DNA from: Daedaleopsis sinensis
Taxonomy: Eukaryota; Basidiomycota; Agaricomycetes; Polyporales; Polyporaceae
NCBI GenBank assembly: GCA_033807695.1
Contig: CM066305.1
Location: 3,100,001 to 3,164,000, forward strand
Direction of reading: 5' to 3'
Length of the DNA: 64,000 nucleotides
Shown: piece after piece, positions 31,703 through 44,034 of the stretch
Position numbering within the stretch: position 1 is the stretch's first letter
Layout of the letters: each line of letters starts with the position of its first letter
Notes under the pieces: generated by a model
What the model was told of the DNA's origin: nothing
Database searches by the model: none
Seen by the model: only the letters and a program-made list of their open reading frames with translations
Position numbers and translations under genes: made by a program

Positions 31703-34700
31703 TCATGGCCGCTCTACGATGCCCTGGATATAACCCACACGCAGGAAGTACTCCCGCAGGCCCTCCCTGATATCTGGTGCCATCTCTCGCGAAAGGAGGT
31801 CCGTCGCGAGGGGATAGATCGCCGGCAGGTATCTTGTGAACTGGTGAAGGATGACGGTCAGCTCTCAAACGAAGACCTCGGGATGAGTGATAGGAGATGC
31901 GTACCGCTTTGTCGTCGAAGCGAACAAACCCTTGTAGGATCTCGGCGACGACCGGCGTCCACACCGCGATATTTTTGGCCTGCGTATCTAGGCGCAGCTT
32001 GTTGAAGTCTTGCAAGACTCCCAGACCCAACCTGTGCAGAGTTCTAATCAGTATCGGCGGAGTAAAATTACAACAGTTAAACGTACGGCATAAGACGGTC
32101 CGCCACTTGAGGCCGCGCTGCTTGATGTTCAGGGCGAGAATCGTAGTACATTCGGAGCAGAACGTGAACCAGCGTCGATGCGCTGCTGGACTCCTGCTTG
32201 AGGAGGTTGGGTAGGTGCTTCATGAACCCTGCCAGAACACTTATGAGGCAAGGTAATGACCATGGTGCCACTCATCCGCACGTACCAACTTTCCAGAGCC
32301 CTGTCCGGAGGTCCTTGTCTTCATTGAACATCCGCGCGAATTGGTAGCTATGATCCAACACGCCCATCAAGCGTAGGAGGTGCTCTGGAGGAATGGTGTC
32401 GTACACCTCGTCGTTTCGCAACAGGTCGTTGGTGGTCTCGATGAGCAGCAGTTGTAAAACACACTTGACGATAATCTGCCTGAAGATGCGACGTCGCTCG
32501 TTGAGCGATATCCGCGCTCCTGCCTTAGGGTTCTCACTGTTCGGCGACAGCGGGGCGGGGACCATAGCCTGCTCATTTGAATCTAGATCGATCGCAAACA
32601 GTTAGCGCTGCAGGTTATTAAACCCCCTGTGAAAGCCATTACCAGACGAGTCCTGCAACTCAGAGGAGCTGCCATCGATCTCAACGCGCAAGCTCTCGTC
32701 GAAGAGCTGATGAGGAGTTGTTGTCCTGAACAGCTTGACAAAGGTCGTCGCCACGCGTTCCCATCGGGCTGGGCTGAGCTTCTTCACATTGCTCTCGAGG
32801 AGTTGTTGCAAGCACGACGTTCCTATTCGGGCGAGCGTGTCGTTTTCTGCATGAGGCGGTGAGATTACCGTCGCAACGAATCAGACACGAATAGCTACCT
32901 TGACAAATGCACACGCAGAGCAGGTCGAGAAGACCGTCGAGGAAGCGCTCCAGCGTCTCGAAGTAGAACGTGTACAGGTCGATCAGATTGCGCAGGGCCT
33001 GGATCATAGTCGTCGATAGCCACACGCTCATATCTTCCTGTGTGCTGAATCGCGACAAATCCTGGCTAGACTTGAGCACTGCAAAGATGGGGAACAACAG
33101 TTCCTGGCAGACGGTGTCCCAGAATTCCACAGGGTAGGTTGAGCCGTACGTCTTCAATGTACTAAAGAGGGAGTCTAACGCACTATCGGACTATCAGCAT
33201 GAGGGACTTTGTACGAACGCGCGAGGGACTTACAGTCGTCGAACTTCAAGATCCTCGCCATTCATGATGACGTCATAGAAACCGAATAGCACGGGGAACC
33301 AATATTTGATCATCGGGTCGTCCGTTGCACTCGGGTTCGGCTCCTTCAATCCACAGTCGGGCGACTCCAGCATGGTCGGGATGAGGCCGCGCAGCATCGC
33401 GATTGCGAGAAGGCTGATCTTCTGGTACTTGCTCACTTTGCAGAAGTCGGTGATACAGACGGTCAGATCTGCAAAGGAGCCGTGGCTGACTATCGACGAG
33501 AAGTGCTCCTTGTTCAGCCGGGTCACGATCTCAAAGGCGGAGTTCGCAATGCGTTCTAATGAAATAGTTAAACGTCAGGTCAAAGGCAAACAGTCAATGC
33601 AGCACACCTGTAGCAGCTTTCGAGGCGGCAGAGAACACTGCAAACATGGTCCTCCAGCCGGACCTGAGGTTGTGCACACGCGCTTGGATCATTTGTTGTA
33701 AGCATTGCAGCACCTGTTTATCGTCAGCATAATCATGGACGCCGCGTGATGTGAGCTACGCACCATGTCGCGCACGTCCGGATTTGAGTTGTGGATCATG
33801 GTATACTCAAATGGCCGCAAGAAGTCCTTTTGGAACTTGAAGTGGGCCAGCTCCTCCTTCTCCAAGAAGCGCATAGCGAGCTGGCGTAGCGCATCGAGAG
33901 CGAAAAAGCCGACGTGCGGGTTCTTGTGACAGCAGACCTATATGGGTTTGTCAGACAATCAGAAATCTCCTCGGATAGCGCATACACCCACCTGGTTGAA
34001 GTGCTCCCCTAGAATCTCCCACATGTTGGACCACTCCAGACGGATACGGTTCATATTGTAGTACGAGATCTCGACGAGCTTCTGCAAGCTGAACAGCCGA
34101 GGATGCTGCGACAAGCCAGACGATTGGATCTCTTCCCACGACACGTCGCACAATGCGCGGACAAATTCGACAATCGCAGTCTGTTCCCGAGGATGAGGTT
34201 ATGCACAAGCTCTCAATCTGGATGACTCACCCCTGATAGATAGTGGCTGAGCGAGAACACCATGTCCGCAGCGACAGTGATATGTGTCGAGCGACTCTCA
34301 TTCACGAGTTCCTCTGTAGGAGGCTTACGAATGCGGCTGAAGACGGATCAGCGAAGCTGCCAATCGCTAAATGAGGGTAACTCACCCTTTCCGACCAGCA
34401 TCGGGAACATCCACACCGCTGCTGATGAGTTGCATGTGTTCCAACTGACTCACACAGCCGAGCACTTCCCGCCACGACCCCTTCAGCTGGTTGCCCTCCG
34501 TAACGGCGACATCGAGGAGCGTCTTGATCGCCTCCATGTTCTTCGTCTTCATCTCCCCGAGGTTGTTCAGGAAGGTGAACTTGGAGAGTGTGCTCACAAA
34601 GGCGTTCCGCTCGAGTTCCAGATCGAAGAAGCAGACAATGTGGATGGCAGCCTTGAAGCCTTCTAGACAAAGCTCGACGACCTCTAGGTCGTCTGTCTCC

Positions 34701-37700
34701 TGCAACGGCCCCGAAAGACCCGCGAGGAATGGAATCCAGGCGACCTCAAACATCGGCCGCACATGGACAAAGTGCGACGCGCTGAAGAACTGCTCGTTCG
34801 ACTTTGTGCCTCTCCGCTGTGACCTCATGAGCGTACGGAAGAGAGCCTATCCAAAAGTTAGTGAACGTGGCCTTGGGATTACACATGCGCGTACTTCAGT
34901 TTTGTTCGCCATGTTGTTGGACTGCATCATGTACGCCTCCTTGTTCAAATCTCTGCCGACATTCGCAAGGACACCCGCGAGACCGGGGCCATGCGCGGCG
35001 ACGCTCAGAACCTCGACCTCGTCCTTCATGCGAATTTCGTTGTTCACAATCTCGTCGTAGATCGCATTCAAGAATTCCTCAGGGAGATCTTGACCATCGT
35101 TGATACCACGATTGTTCGCAAGGAACCCCTGCCTCGTCATCCGATTCTTGATCTGGGGGTTGTGAGCATCCGTATTGAGCATGATCGTGGAGTACGCCAA
35201 CACGTAAGCCGTGTCTATGATACCGTAAGTACTGCATCTGTTACTGAATGATCGAGTTCCTCTCACCGGCATTGGCGAAGACGTTGTTGGTAGGGTTACC
35301 AGCGATGTAACGCTCAGCAAACTTGAGCATGTAACGATCGATCTTTTGGGACTCCCCAGGGAGACGGAAAGCCTGCAGGAAGGAGCGGAGAGCGTCGACG
35401 AATGACATATTGCTTAGGTCAAGCATGTCGACGAACGCATGCATAATTGCGATGTTCTCTTCGTCACTAGGCGGCTATCAGCAAGGTGCTATTGATGTCG
35501 TAGAGTTAACATACCCTTCGCCGAGGTACTCGCCGATCGCTGCCTTGTTCAAGCCGTCGGTCTCGAGCAGGAACCGTGCGATGTCCTTGGGATCGTTGCT
35601 TGGGATGAACCCAGTCTCAACCAAGAATTGAACGCCCTAAATGACGGATGAGTTTCCGAATTGCACCAAACGCAATAACGTAGCTAACTGACCCGCTTCG
35701 GCTTATGGTTGAACTTCTTGATGCCTTCTAGCAGGGTGGTCTTCTTCTGTTTCGCGCTTTCGAACTTCGTGGGATCGTCCGCAACCTCCGGGGTATTTCC
35801 TCTTGGCAGCTCAGATAGCTTGTCCATGGAGTTGTCAGGCGTAATGGTATCACGACGCGCCTCTTCTCCCACCGAGCGTGTTGCGAAGTTGCCAGCCTGC
35901 TCTGGTGGAGATGTGCTTGCGGTGCCCCATGTGACCAAAGACTTCAACACAGCGACTAAGCACTCTAGACCCTGTCTCCTCAGTTGTGTTTCCGAGTTCC
36001 CGATTGTGGCTGAGTCGACATTTCCCGGAACCGACAACGCCGCTGTGCTGAAAGAAGGCGGGATTTGGTTACCTTGATGATGCTTTGTCTGGGGCTGCAA
36101 TGCTGGGCTTGTGGGATCGTTGGCATTCTGCGGCGACACCGTGACGGGAGCCGTTCCAATCTTGGAGATGATGTTCATGAGACTGCGAAGCTCATCAGAA
36201 CGTGCATGTGACCATGGTGTAGCATGACACCCACTGCTCGTATATGTTATCAACGGCCTCGCTGTCACAATCGTAGTTCAAGTATATCTCCACAAGAGCT
36301 TGGGGATCCTGGCATAGGCGCTGCAATATACTGACAATCATTGCCTTCTGCTTGAGGGTGGACGTCTTCATCTCCAAGATAGGTATGAAGATCTCATGCA
36401 AGAGCACCTCGATCTCTTTCTACATAGAGAGTTAGTAGATGTGCGACAACCACTTGTCCGCGTAAGGTCTCACCTTCAGCTTCGTGCGCAAGCCGGAAAT
36501 AACCCTCCAAAAGATCTCTACGCTAATCTCAAACACCTGTGGAACAGGACTGACGGCGTTCCTGCTCAAGCACAGGCACAAGTATTGGCTAGCTGCCTGA
36601 ATGAATGGCGTAGCCTCGTGACTTGATGAAGAGTAGATGATTGCTGAGGGAGAGACGAAGATGGGCATGTGCGAGTTCAGGATCATGAGAACCAGATGCA
36701 GCGAGAGCAGTTTGGAGCGCATAGAGTGTGACTTCAGATCGCGCTCGCTAAGAGTGAGTTAGAACACATGTGACACGGAAGTTTACGACTACGTGCCTCT
36801 CGTTATTCAAGGGTTTCATCGTCAACTTGCACAACGCCCTGAACACCAAGAAGGCATCCTTGATGAACAAGTCATTTGTGCTCATTGACCGATGAGCTAC
36901 ACCTGCGTGCTCATCGTCGTCATCATGTATTGCGTCGCCATTTGTGGATTCAGACGGTTCCCTGTGATCGCGTAAAATTCAGGATGTTAATTTAGTAGGC
37001 TGCAACTACAGAACCCTACCCTGCATGATGCGCGCCGTTGTACATCCCATTGGTGTGACCTATCGCCGCCTCTTCGCCAAGAGTCTCTTCCGTTGCCAGA
37101 CTGGCTTCCGAGGGAGCGGCGCTTGAAAGGGATTCGGAAGGCTCCTGAACAAGGGTAGGATCGGTCCCGTCCGAACTGTGCGCGGAGGGTGTTGGAGGAG
37201 GCAACGGCAAAGAGCTCCGAGGAGACGAGACAGCGGATGGCCGCTTGGACGACCTTGCACTGTCGCTTTGCAGAAAGAGAGACGTAGTAGACTCTGACGC
37301 AGGGAGAGTGGACGTGTTGACTTGGCACCGCGCAAAGACATGGTTTACCATTTGAGTGAGGCCCCCTTGCGCGACCATTTGGTTGATAGGATCAGCACTA
37401 AGCAGGAAGACATTGTATACCGTGCGAACGGCCTTCAATAAAGAAGACTGGTGGACCAGAACAGTCGGTGAGAGAACGAGGGCAAGCAGTGCTTTCACAA
37501 TCTGGAGCGAAACTGTCTCGGGGGTGTTCTCAGTATGACAGGAAGTGATAGTGTTCACAACCAGGTCGACCAGAGAGGGAGCAGGAAGCGAAGTGTGAGA
37601 GCCGGTCATGGAGTTACGAGAGTGCGGACCAGGAGAGGGCGGCGGTGATGTCGGCGCATGGGCGGAGGAAGATGTCTCAGCGAAGAACGAGTAGGAGATA

Positions 37701-38485
37701 AGTTTAGAGATGCAGTCCAAGCTTGCGATCATGAGCTTCTCGTTCCTAGTCTCACAGGCCAAGCGCAGCGGCTCGAATATCTCTCTTGGCTTGTCTCCGC
37801 CCTGCCCCAGCTTGACCATCTCCAGCGCCCTCTGGACGCTGTCGCGCAGCGGGACGGAGCGCTTCGCCTCCCTGGACGCGGCGATAGTCTCGAGCGCGGA
37901 AGAGATCAGAACGACGGAGACGGTGTTGCCCTTGGATATTGTAAGCGAGCGTTTATGCGAGTCGGTTGACAGTCGCGAGGGAGTGCGGCCGTTGGGTGTG
38001 CCAGGTCTGCTGTCCGTAGATGGTCTGAAGTGGCCATTCGTTGTCCGAGGGGATGTAGGGATATTTGGAAGAGGCGCAGGTGGTCTGCGCGCAGCAGGAG
38101 ACACAGGATTTGAGGGAGCTGGCTTAGCCGGAGGGGTAGGGGGAGGTGCGCTGTCGTCTACGTCCTCCGTATGCTTTACCCAAACCTCCGACTTCACACC
38201 AGAGGCTGGTATGGGTGGTAGCTCAGCGGAGTCGGGAGGCGGGGATGTGGGAGCTTGCGAGATGGACGTGTGATTGGTGTCCGCATGAGGCGGGGGTTGC
38301 GACGCGACCTGTCCGTGTTCTAGAAAAGACGTGGCGCGCTCACCATCTATTGAGTTTGCCACTCCTTCGCCAACCAATCCCTTCGACTGCAGTTGCGCCA
38401 TACTACGCGGCATTGGTTCGTCATGAGGAGGCGGAGAGGGAGGGAGAGGGATGGCTGCCGCGTGGAAGGGGTCGGGGACGTCCAT
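31703..38485 (-). CDS. sec7: Sec7-type Arf guanine-nucleotide exchange factor (BIG/Sec7p family)
   Basis: Large trans-Golgi Arf1 activator driving vesicle budding; roughly 1,850 residues after removing some twenty short introns (estimate). The start is ATG 38485 ([11 protein letters not shown]); the stop is at 31703-31705. The N-terminus is Pro/Ser-rich, then the DCB/HUS region ([18 protein letters not shown] block near 36800; [11 protein letters not shown] region near 36700). The Sec7 domain lies about 35720-34990: [23 protein letters not shown] containing the catalytic glutamate, [54 protein letters not shown] and [17 protein letters not shown] repeats follow to the C-terminus ([15 protein letters not shown]). 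The residues Tyr, Ser, Asp and Met at the four brefeldin-A-contact positions are all of the sensitive type. Shares a 294-nt divergent promoter with deoxyhypusine synthase. Confidence 0.93.
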
Positions 38486-38779
38486 GGCGGGCCCGAAGGA
38501 GTCCTGATTAGTCCAGGTCGGCGACGTACGTGTCGGGTTCGATGAGCTTTGCTCGGCGTTGTCTGCGTCGCGGAGAGATTCAGAAGAGGACGGGCGTCCG
38601 GGCGCAGTGTGCGGTGCGATGGCTCAGATCACGAGACGCGTTTGCTATGGACGCCTATTTTGGCGCTAGTCTCCGAGAGTAAGTACTAAGTAGTATCTCA
38701 GTCTTCAGACTCAGTCTGCATTTTTGGCCGGGACAACTCTGAGCTCAACACTTTCATCTTCTCGTTATCTAGTCATCTA
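38486..38779. promoter_or_regulatory. Shared divergent promoter SEC7 / DHS
   Basis: 294 nt between the two start codons; no room for another gene. Must contain both core promoters. Confidence 0.6.
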
Positions 38780-40133
38780 ATGTCGTCTACCGCCCCGGTG
38801 CCCCTAGGCGCATCGTCCGCAGTTCTCAAACCATCCGAACCCATGCCAGACTTTGCCGTCACCGTCGAAGGACCGAATTTCGACGAGAAGATGTCTCTGC
38901 AGGAACTGCTCGCTAGCTACCAGCGGATCGGGTTCCAGGCGAACAGTTTAGGCAAGGCCATCGAGATTGTGAACAAAATGGTGAGCATCTTCGATTCGTT
39001 GTAGGCCCCGTACCCAATCCTCGCTAGCGAAAATGGCGGCTGTCGGACGAACCCATTGCGGAAGACGAGACCGAGGATTACCTCTCGCCAGACGTCCGCG
39101 CGCAGACCAAGTGCAACGTCTTCCTCGGCTACACGTCGAACCTGATCTCCTCTGGCCTGCGCGAGGTTATCCTCCACCTCGTCAAGCACAAGCATGTGCA
39201 CGCCCTCGTGACCACGGCTGGAGGGATTGAGGAAGACTTCATCAAGTGCCTTGGAAAAACATATCTTGCCGACTTCAACCTGGACGGTGCCGACCTCCGG
39301 CGACGAGGCATGAACCGCATCGGCAACCTGATCGTCCCGAACGACAACTACTGCAAGTTCGAGGACTGGCTCACGCCCATCCTGGACGCTATGCTCGCCG
39401 AGCAGAAGGAGACGGGCCAGGTGTGGACCCCGAGCTCCTTCATCCGGAGGCTGGGCAAGGAGATTGACAACGAGGAATCTGTATATTACTGGGCCTACAA
39501 AGTGAATAGATGTCCCGCGTGTCTGCACCCCGAGCCCGCGCTGAGTGCTTGCCTTGCGTAGAACGACATCCCCGTCTTCTGTCCCGCCTTAACCGACGGT
39601 TCACTAGGAGACATGATCTACTTCCACTCTTTCCGGAACCCGGGCTTGATAGTCGACATCGTCCAAGACATCCGCAACCTCAACGAGTTGTCTCGCAAAT
39701 CGAAGAAGGCCGGCATGATCATCCTTGGAGGTGGTGTCTGTAAACACCAGATCGCGAATGCGATGCTCATCGTACGTTCACTTCCGATCTGTTTATATTC
39801 GTCACTGACTCGGGGATATTTGGTATGATAGCGGAATGGCGCAGACTACTCTGTCTATATTGTAAGTCTTTCATATCGTGATGGTTCAAGTTTCTCAACT
39901 GGATGTAAAGAACACGGGGCAAGAATTTGACGGGTCAGACTCCGGTGCTCGCCCGGACGAGGCAGTATCTTGGGGCAAAATCCGAGCAGGTTCGGAGTCA
40001 GTGAAGGTACAGTTATATCAACCTTCGCTAGGATTGGTATCTCAATGGAAATTCGCAGGTCTTCGCAGATGCTACCCTCGTATTCCCACTACTTGTGGCC
40101 GCTACATATGCCCGATCGGACTCTGAACAGTAG
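38780..40133 (+). CDS. dys1: Deoxyhypusine synthase
   Basis: NAD-dependent enzyme that transfers the butylamine group of spermidine to a lysine of eIF5A, the first step to hypusine. Exons 38780-38980, 39028-39501, 39562-39771, 39832-39861, 39911-40006 and 40059-40133 give 361 residues, the usual length. Recognisable blocks: [75 protein letters not shown] and [16 protein letters not shown]. The active-site phrase is [20 protein letters not shown], with Lys328 as the residue that carries the enzyme-substrate imine (human Lys329). Exon 4 is 30 nt ([10 protein letters not shown]). Fits with the translation factors elsewhere in the window but is not an operon partner of any. Confidence 0.96.
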
Positions 40134-40366
40134 CTGACAAGCGGAGCTATCCAGTTGTTTGACGACGGTTAACAACACAAATAACCGTGCCCATGGTCAA
40201 GAAAGCGTGCGGATTTGCAGCAGACACAAAACAAGAAGATGCAAGAGTAAACTACATTGGTCGTAAGACGTCGTCCATGATGTCATCGCGCTAGCGGCTA
40301 CCGTACGGCCGTATCACTCTAGTGCGCTAGCTTTAACGCTATCTTCGTGCCGCAATTTCATTCGAG
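40134..40366. other. Convergent intergenic region, DHS / 14-3-3
   Basis: Short convergent 3' region; no gene. Confidence 0.5.
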
Positions 40367-41361
40367 CTACTCACCTTTCGAGATCTCGCCCTGCCACAAT
40401 ATAAGATCGTCCCGCATGAGCTGCAGGATCATCAACGAGTCCTCGATGTTCGCCACGGCCAACCGTGAGTCCGCCGCCATCGCCGCTGTCACCGCCTCGT
40501 CCAATGCGTGTTTTGCGAGGTGGCACGCGCGTTCAGGGCTCCGCATGATGTCGTGGAAGTACACCGCAAAGTTCAGCGCCAGGCCGAGGCGTGTCGGGTG
40601 CGTTGGGGCGAGCGTGGCGAGCGCGTGCCGGTACGCGGACTTGTACGCCTCCAGCGACTTCTTCCCGAGCTCCTCCTGCGAGTTGAAGCGCGTGAGCTCC
40701 GCGAGATAGCGGTAGTAATCGCCTCGCCTGCGGGTGAAAGCGCGTCAGCATGTGCACGGACGCACGGAAGTACGAAAGTACCCCCAGGAAGCCGCGGACT
40801 CACATCTTCGAGTAAAACACCACCTCCTCCCCGTCGCTCGCGGCCGGGATGAGGAACTTCTCCAGGAGGCCGACGACGTCCCTGCACAGCTTGTCGAGGT
40901 CGCGCTCGATGCGCTCCTTCTGCACGCGCATCAGCTTCACCTGCTGGCGCGTCGACGAGAGCGCCTCCTTCTTCTGGAGGGTGTCGATCGTGCGCCAGCT
41001 CGAGCGCAGAGTGGCGGTCAGGTTCTTGTACGCGATCGAGAGCAGGTTGCGCTCGTCGATGTTGAGTTGCGCGTTCGTGTAGTTGATGATGTCCTTCAGC
41101 TGCGCGATCACGTCTTCGCGTCCGCAATTCGACGGTCGGAGGGTGTGGGTCGGGGTTGGGGGTATGTCATGCGCGCCTCGTCGCCGGAAGCATGTCGAGA
41201 AACGTACCGTGATACCGCTCGGCCTGGTCCGCGACCTTGGCGAGGAAGAGACAGTCGAGACGCGAGAGCGACATGTCCATCGGCTGCAGGTCTCCGAGCG
41301 AGATAGGCGACAGGCACTCGAACACGTTCGTGCTTGCCGCGACGGTTAGTTGCGAGGGCAT
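40367..41361 (-). CDS. Divergent 14-3-3 protein
   Basis: Dimeric phosphoserine/threonine-binding adaptor. Exons 41361-41208, 41113-40804 and 40727-40367 give 274 residues. The first 30 residues (MPSQLTVAAS to PMDMSLSRLD) extend the usual N-terminus before LFLAKVADQAERYH. Signature 1 is DERNLLSIAYKN; the phosphate-pocket residues corresponding to Lys49, Arg56, Arg127 and Tyr128 are all kept (YKN, LRSSWR, GDYYRYLAEL). Signature 2 is degenerate: EDSLMILQLMRDDLILW in place of the common KDSTLIMQLLRDNLTLW. The loop before helix 5 is altered and the acidic C-terminal tail is nearly absent (ends EISKGE). A GT donor overlaps the last codons, so a further 3' exon cannot be excluded. It looks like a lineage-specific paralogue beside the normal conserved 14-3-3. 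Confidence 0.88.
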
Positions 41362-42089
41362 GTCGGAGGAGCCGCGTTGAAATTGAGAGGGGGAGGAAGT
41401 GCCTTGGAGGGCAGAGATTCCGTAACACGGACAGCGGGAGTGCTCGTGCAATGCATCAGCCGTGTTTATATCTGGCTGCGGAGCCTTGACGTCGTAATGC
41501 AGGGCAGAGGGGAACAGCAGGCGTGCCGCCTGGGCAGGAGGGTATCGACGCTGGAGGGTTGATGAGACTGGGGCCGCGATAGGCACGGGAACTGCCTTGC
41601 GACTGTGGATCTCATCTGCGAGGGAAGAGATTGCGCTTGCTAACGGAACGAGGTGAACTAAGATGCCCCCAGCAGTTCGCCTCCTCCGAGTCCCTGGCAT
41701 GAGGCAACCGCGGCGGCGCTTACACCTATCCTGTCCCAGTATGGCAACCGTTGTGGTTTGATCACTAGCCTCACACAAATGCTGTGCTGTTTGCAGGAGA
41801 TGTTGAATGGGTTAATCTGTGTCGACCCTCGATCGTACGAGATGCAATCCTTCGCAACTCGAATGGTGGCGTTCCAGCATTACCGAACCCTTCACAGCTC
41901 ACGACTAATCTGCGCATGTCTCTCAGACGAGATCCGTGAGAGTAGAGAGCAGTACAATTGGATTGCCCAACTTAACACCAATACACTGATTACTATAGTT
42001 TTTCCCTTCACCCAGACCAGACGGGGCCACCAGGACTACAACCCGGAAGCATGGTCAGTACGACATTCGCGCCGAACAAATGATAGCCC
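41362..42089. other. Interg. region between 14-3-3 and AA9 genes
   Basis: Upstream region of the 14-3-3 gene and 3' region of the AA9 gene. No gene seen. Confidence 0.4.
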
Positions 42090-43086
42090 TTACGCAGTGT
42101 AGCTCTGGAGGTTGTTGTAGATGTTGACGGTGATACCGGGGTCGGAGCTCACGTACGCACCCGGAAGAGCGATCTTCGGCGGGTTCGCGCTGCCTCCGCT
42201 GGAGATCTTCACTTGAGCGCAGCCAATATACTAGAACCCCCCAAAATGCCTGAGCAATGCGGTGAGGACACATAGTGCATTTGGACTCACGAATTGAGCG
42301 CCAGGGTAGCTCTGGGCGACGTGGAGGGCGATCTTACAGAGTCCCGTATCAGCATGAGCTCGCAACTCTAGTGACATCCGCGGAACTTGGCGCTACTCAC
42401 GATCTCGGAGCGGAGGAGGTACTCTCCGGCGGGGAGCGATGCGGGAATGACAACGCTGTGCTTGCCTGCGGGCATCCTGAGTCAGAGCACTGGCGCAGAG
42501 AACCGTGCGGGAGCGACGTACCGTTGTTGCTGTTGACGACGTCGGTCGCCCACTCCTGCGACTGGGCGTTGAGGAGACCCGACGAGTAGATCTTCGTCCA
42601 GACGGCGCCCTGTCCGTCGAAAGACGCCGCGGTGGAGGGCGCCTTGGCGATGTAGACTTGGACGGGTCCCTTGTGTCCGCCGGAGATAGCGTCCTCACCG
42701 GTGCGCTGAGCGTGCTGGTGCCACTCGAAGGTGATCTGGAACAAGCCGAGTCGTATGAGTACAGGTTCCAAACACTGCACGCCGGTGCCGACGTACGTTC
42801 GAGCCCGCGGGGATGGTGAGGGTGTCGACGCTCGCGCCGGAGAGGCCGTTGACATTGCAGGTGATGTCCTTCGAGGTGACATCGGTGACCGGGTTGTTGC
42901 TTGGCGGGACACGGATGAATTTGTTCTGGCCCTCGTCGGTTGCGCCGTTCCAAATGAACTGCATTGTGACTGTACAACATTCCTCTCGTCACCACTACAG
43001 TGTGGCTCGGATGCATGTCAGAACTCACAGTGTGCGTTGGCGCCGATGGCGGCGGCAGCCAGGACGGTGAGGAGCGCAAGCTTCAT
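42090..43086 (-). CDS. AA9 lytic polysaccharide monooxygenase (secreted, no CBM)
   Basis: Copper enzyme that oxidatively cleaves cellulose or related glucans outside the cell. Exons 43086-43029, 42969-42797, 42735-42522, 42465-42401, 42332-42291 and 42230-42090 give 230 residues. The signal peptide is MKLALLTVLAAAAIGANA, with cleavage leaving His19 as the N-terminal histidine-brace residue (HF). The second brace histidine is His98 in SGGHKGPVQVYIAKA, and the axial tyrosine is Tyr185 in QFYIGCAQ. SNNPVTDVTSKDITCNVNG and PGAYVSSDPGITVNIYN are typical AA9 blocks. The protein stops at NLQSYTA, without the common PGP tail, linker or CBM1. A TATAAAT box lies about 60 nt upstream of the start. Induced expression on plant biomass is expected for the family but not shown here. 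Confidence 0.94.
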
Positions 43087-43143
43087 GGTTGGGGTCGTGA
43101 ATGTGCAGCAAGCTGGAGAGTGTGAGCCAAGCCCCTCGCTCGC

Positions 43144-43150
43144 ATTTATA
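43144..43150 (-). promoter_or_regulatory. TATA box of the AA9 gene
   Basis: TATAAAT on the minus strand, 58-64 nt upstream of the AA9 start codon, a good position for a fungal core promoter. Confidence 0.6.
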
Positions 43151-44034
43151 CCTCACCCCAATCGCCCTCGGCAAGCCGTGTATTGTGCTTCTAGCCTCGA
43201 CTTCGAGAAATGGTTCGGCGATTTACGTTGGCGTGACTGGCCACCGGTTCGAGTGAGAGGCAACGCAATAGACTCGGGGACTCTGCTGGGCGGGAGAAGG
43301 GTGTCAGATGGCAAGCGCACAGCCCGAGGTTGAGGCGGGCAGTATACGGGAACTGTGCAGAAGGATATATGTCGGAAGGCTTCACTAGCTGCCAACACAG
43401 CGTGAGTGATGGACATCGCGCTACGCGAGGCATGGCATCATATTCTTCTTCGCTTGTGCAAGGATCGTCTAAAGAGTGAGATGGTGGGAATGGAGAAGAG
43501 ATGGAAAATATAGGCGCTGGTACTAGGACTCACTAGGTATACCCACTCCACAACGCCAGCCGATATATCTCAGTACACTATAGTACACAATCGACAGGGG
43601 TCGCAGAATATCTGTCGCCACTCAAATGTCGCCACGATCGTGCACTCCACCATAGTCGGACCAAGGTCGAACATTCAAGAAGTAACCACTCTTAATCTTC
43701 GGGAAATCTCCGTGAATTAGTCGTCGCAAAAATAGCGCACCCGTGGTCGCGACTCGGAGCTAGGACAGCCCTCGGCTCGAAAACAACGCAACGATTGAAA
43801 GCAGTCCCGGACCTCCGCAAGCCTCCTTGGCCCATGTCATCCGCGGAGAGCATTGTGCCTCCATGCGGTACGAGCCCCGTGGGTGTGCGAAGCTCAATCT
43901 ACTAGCGCAAGTCATGTAAGCTCGTACCTTATCATTCAAGGCGTCATAGTGTCCGAGTGTCCGCCTGGCCCTTCGCGATTCAGTGGTGTGGGAGTTTGCC
44001 GGATAGAAAAACCTTTGTTACAAAGCGACAATGA
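43151..44034. other. Upstream region of AA9 gene
   Basis: About 0.9 kb without a gene between the AA9 promoter and the 3' end of the first aldo-keto reductase. No repeat recognised. Confidence 0.4.
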
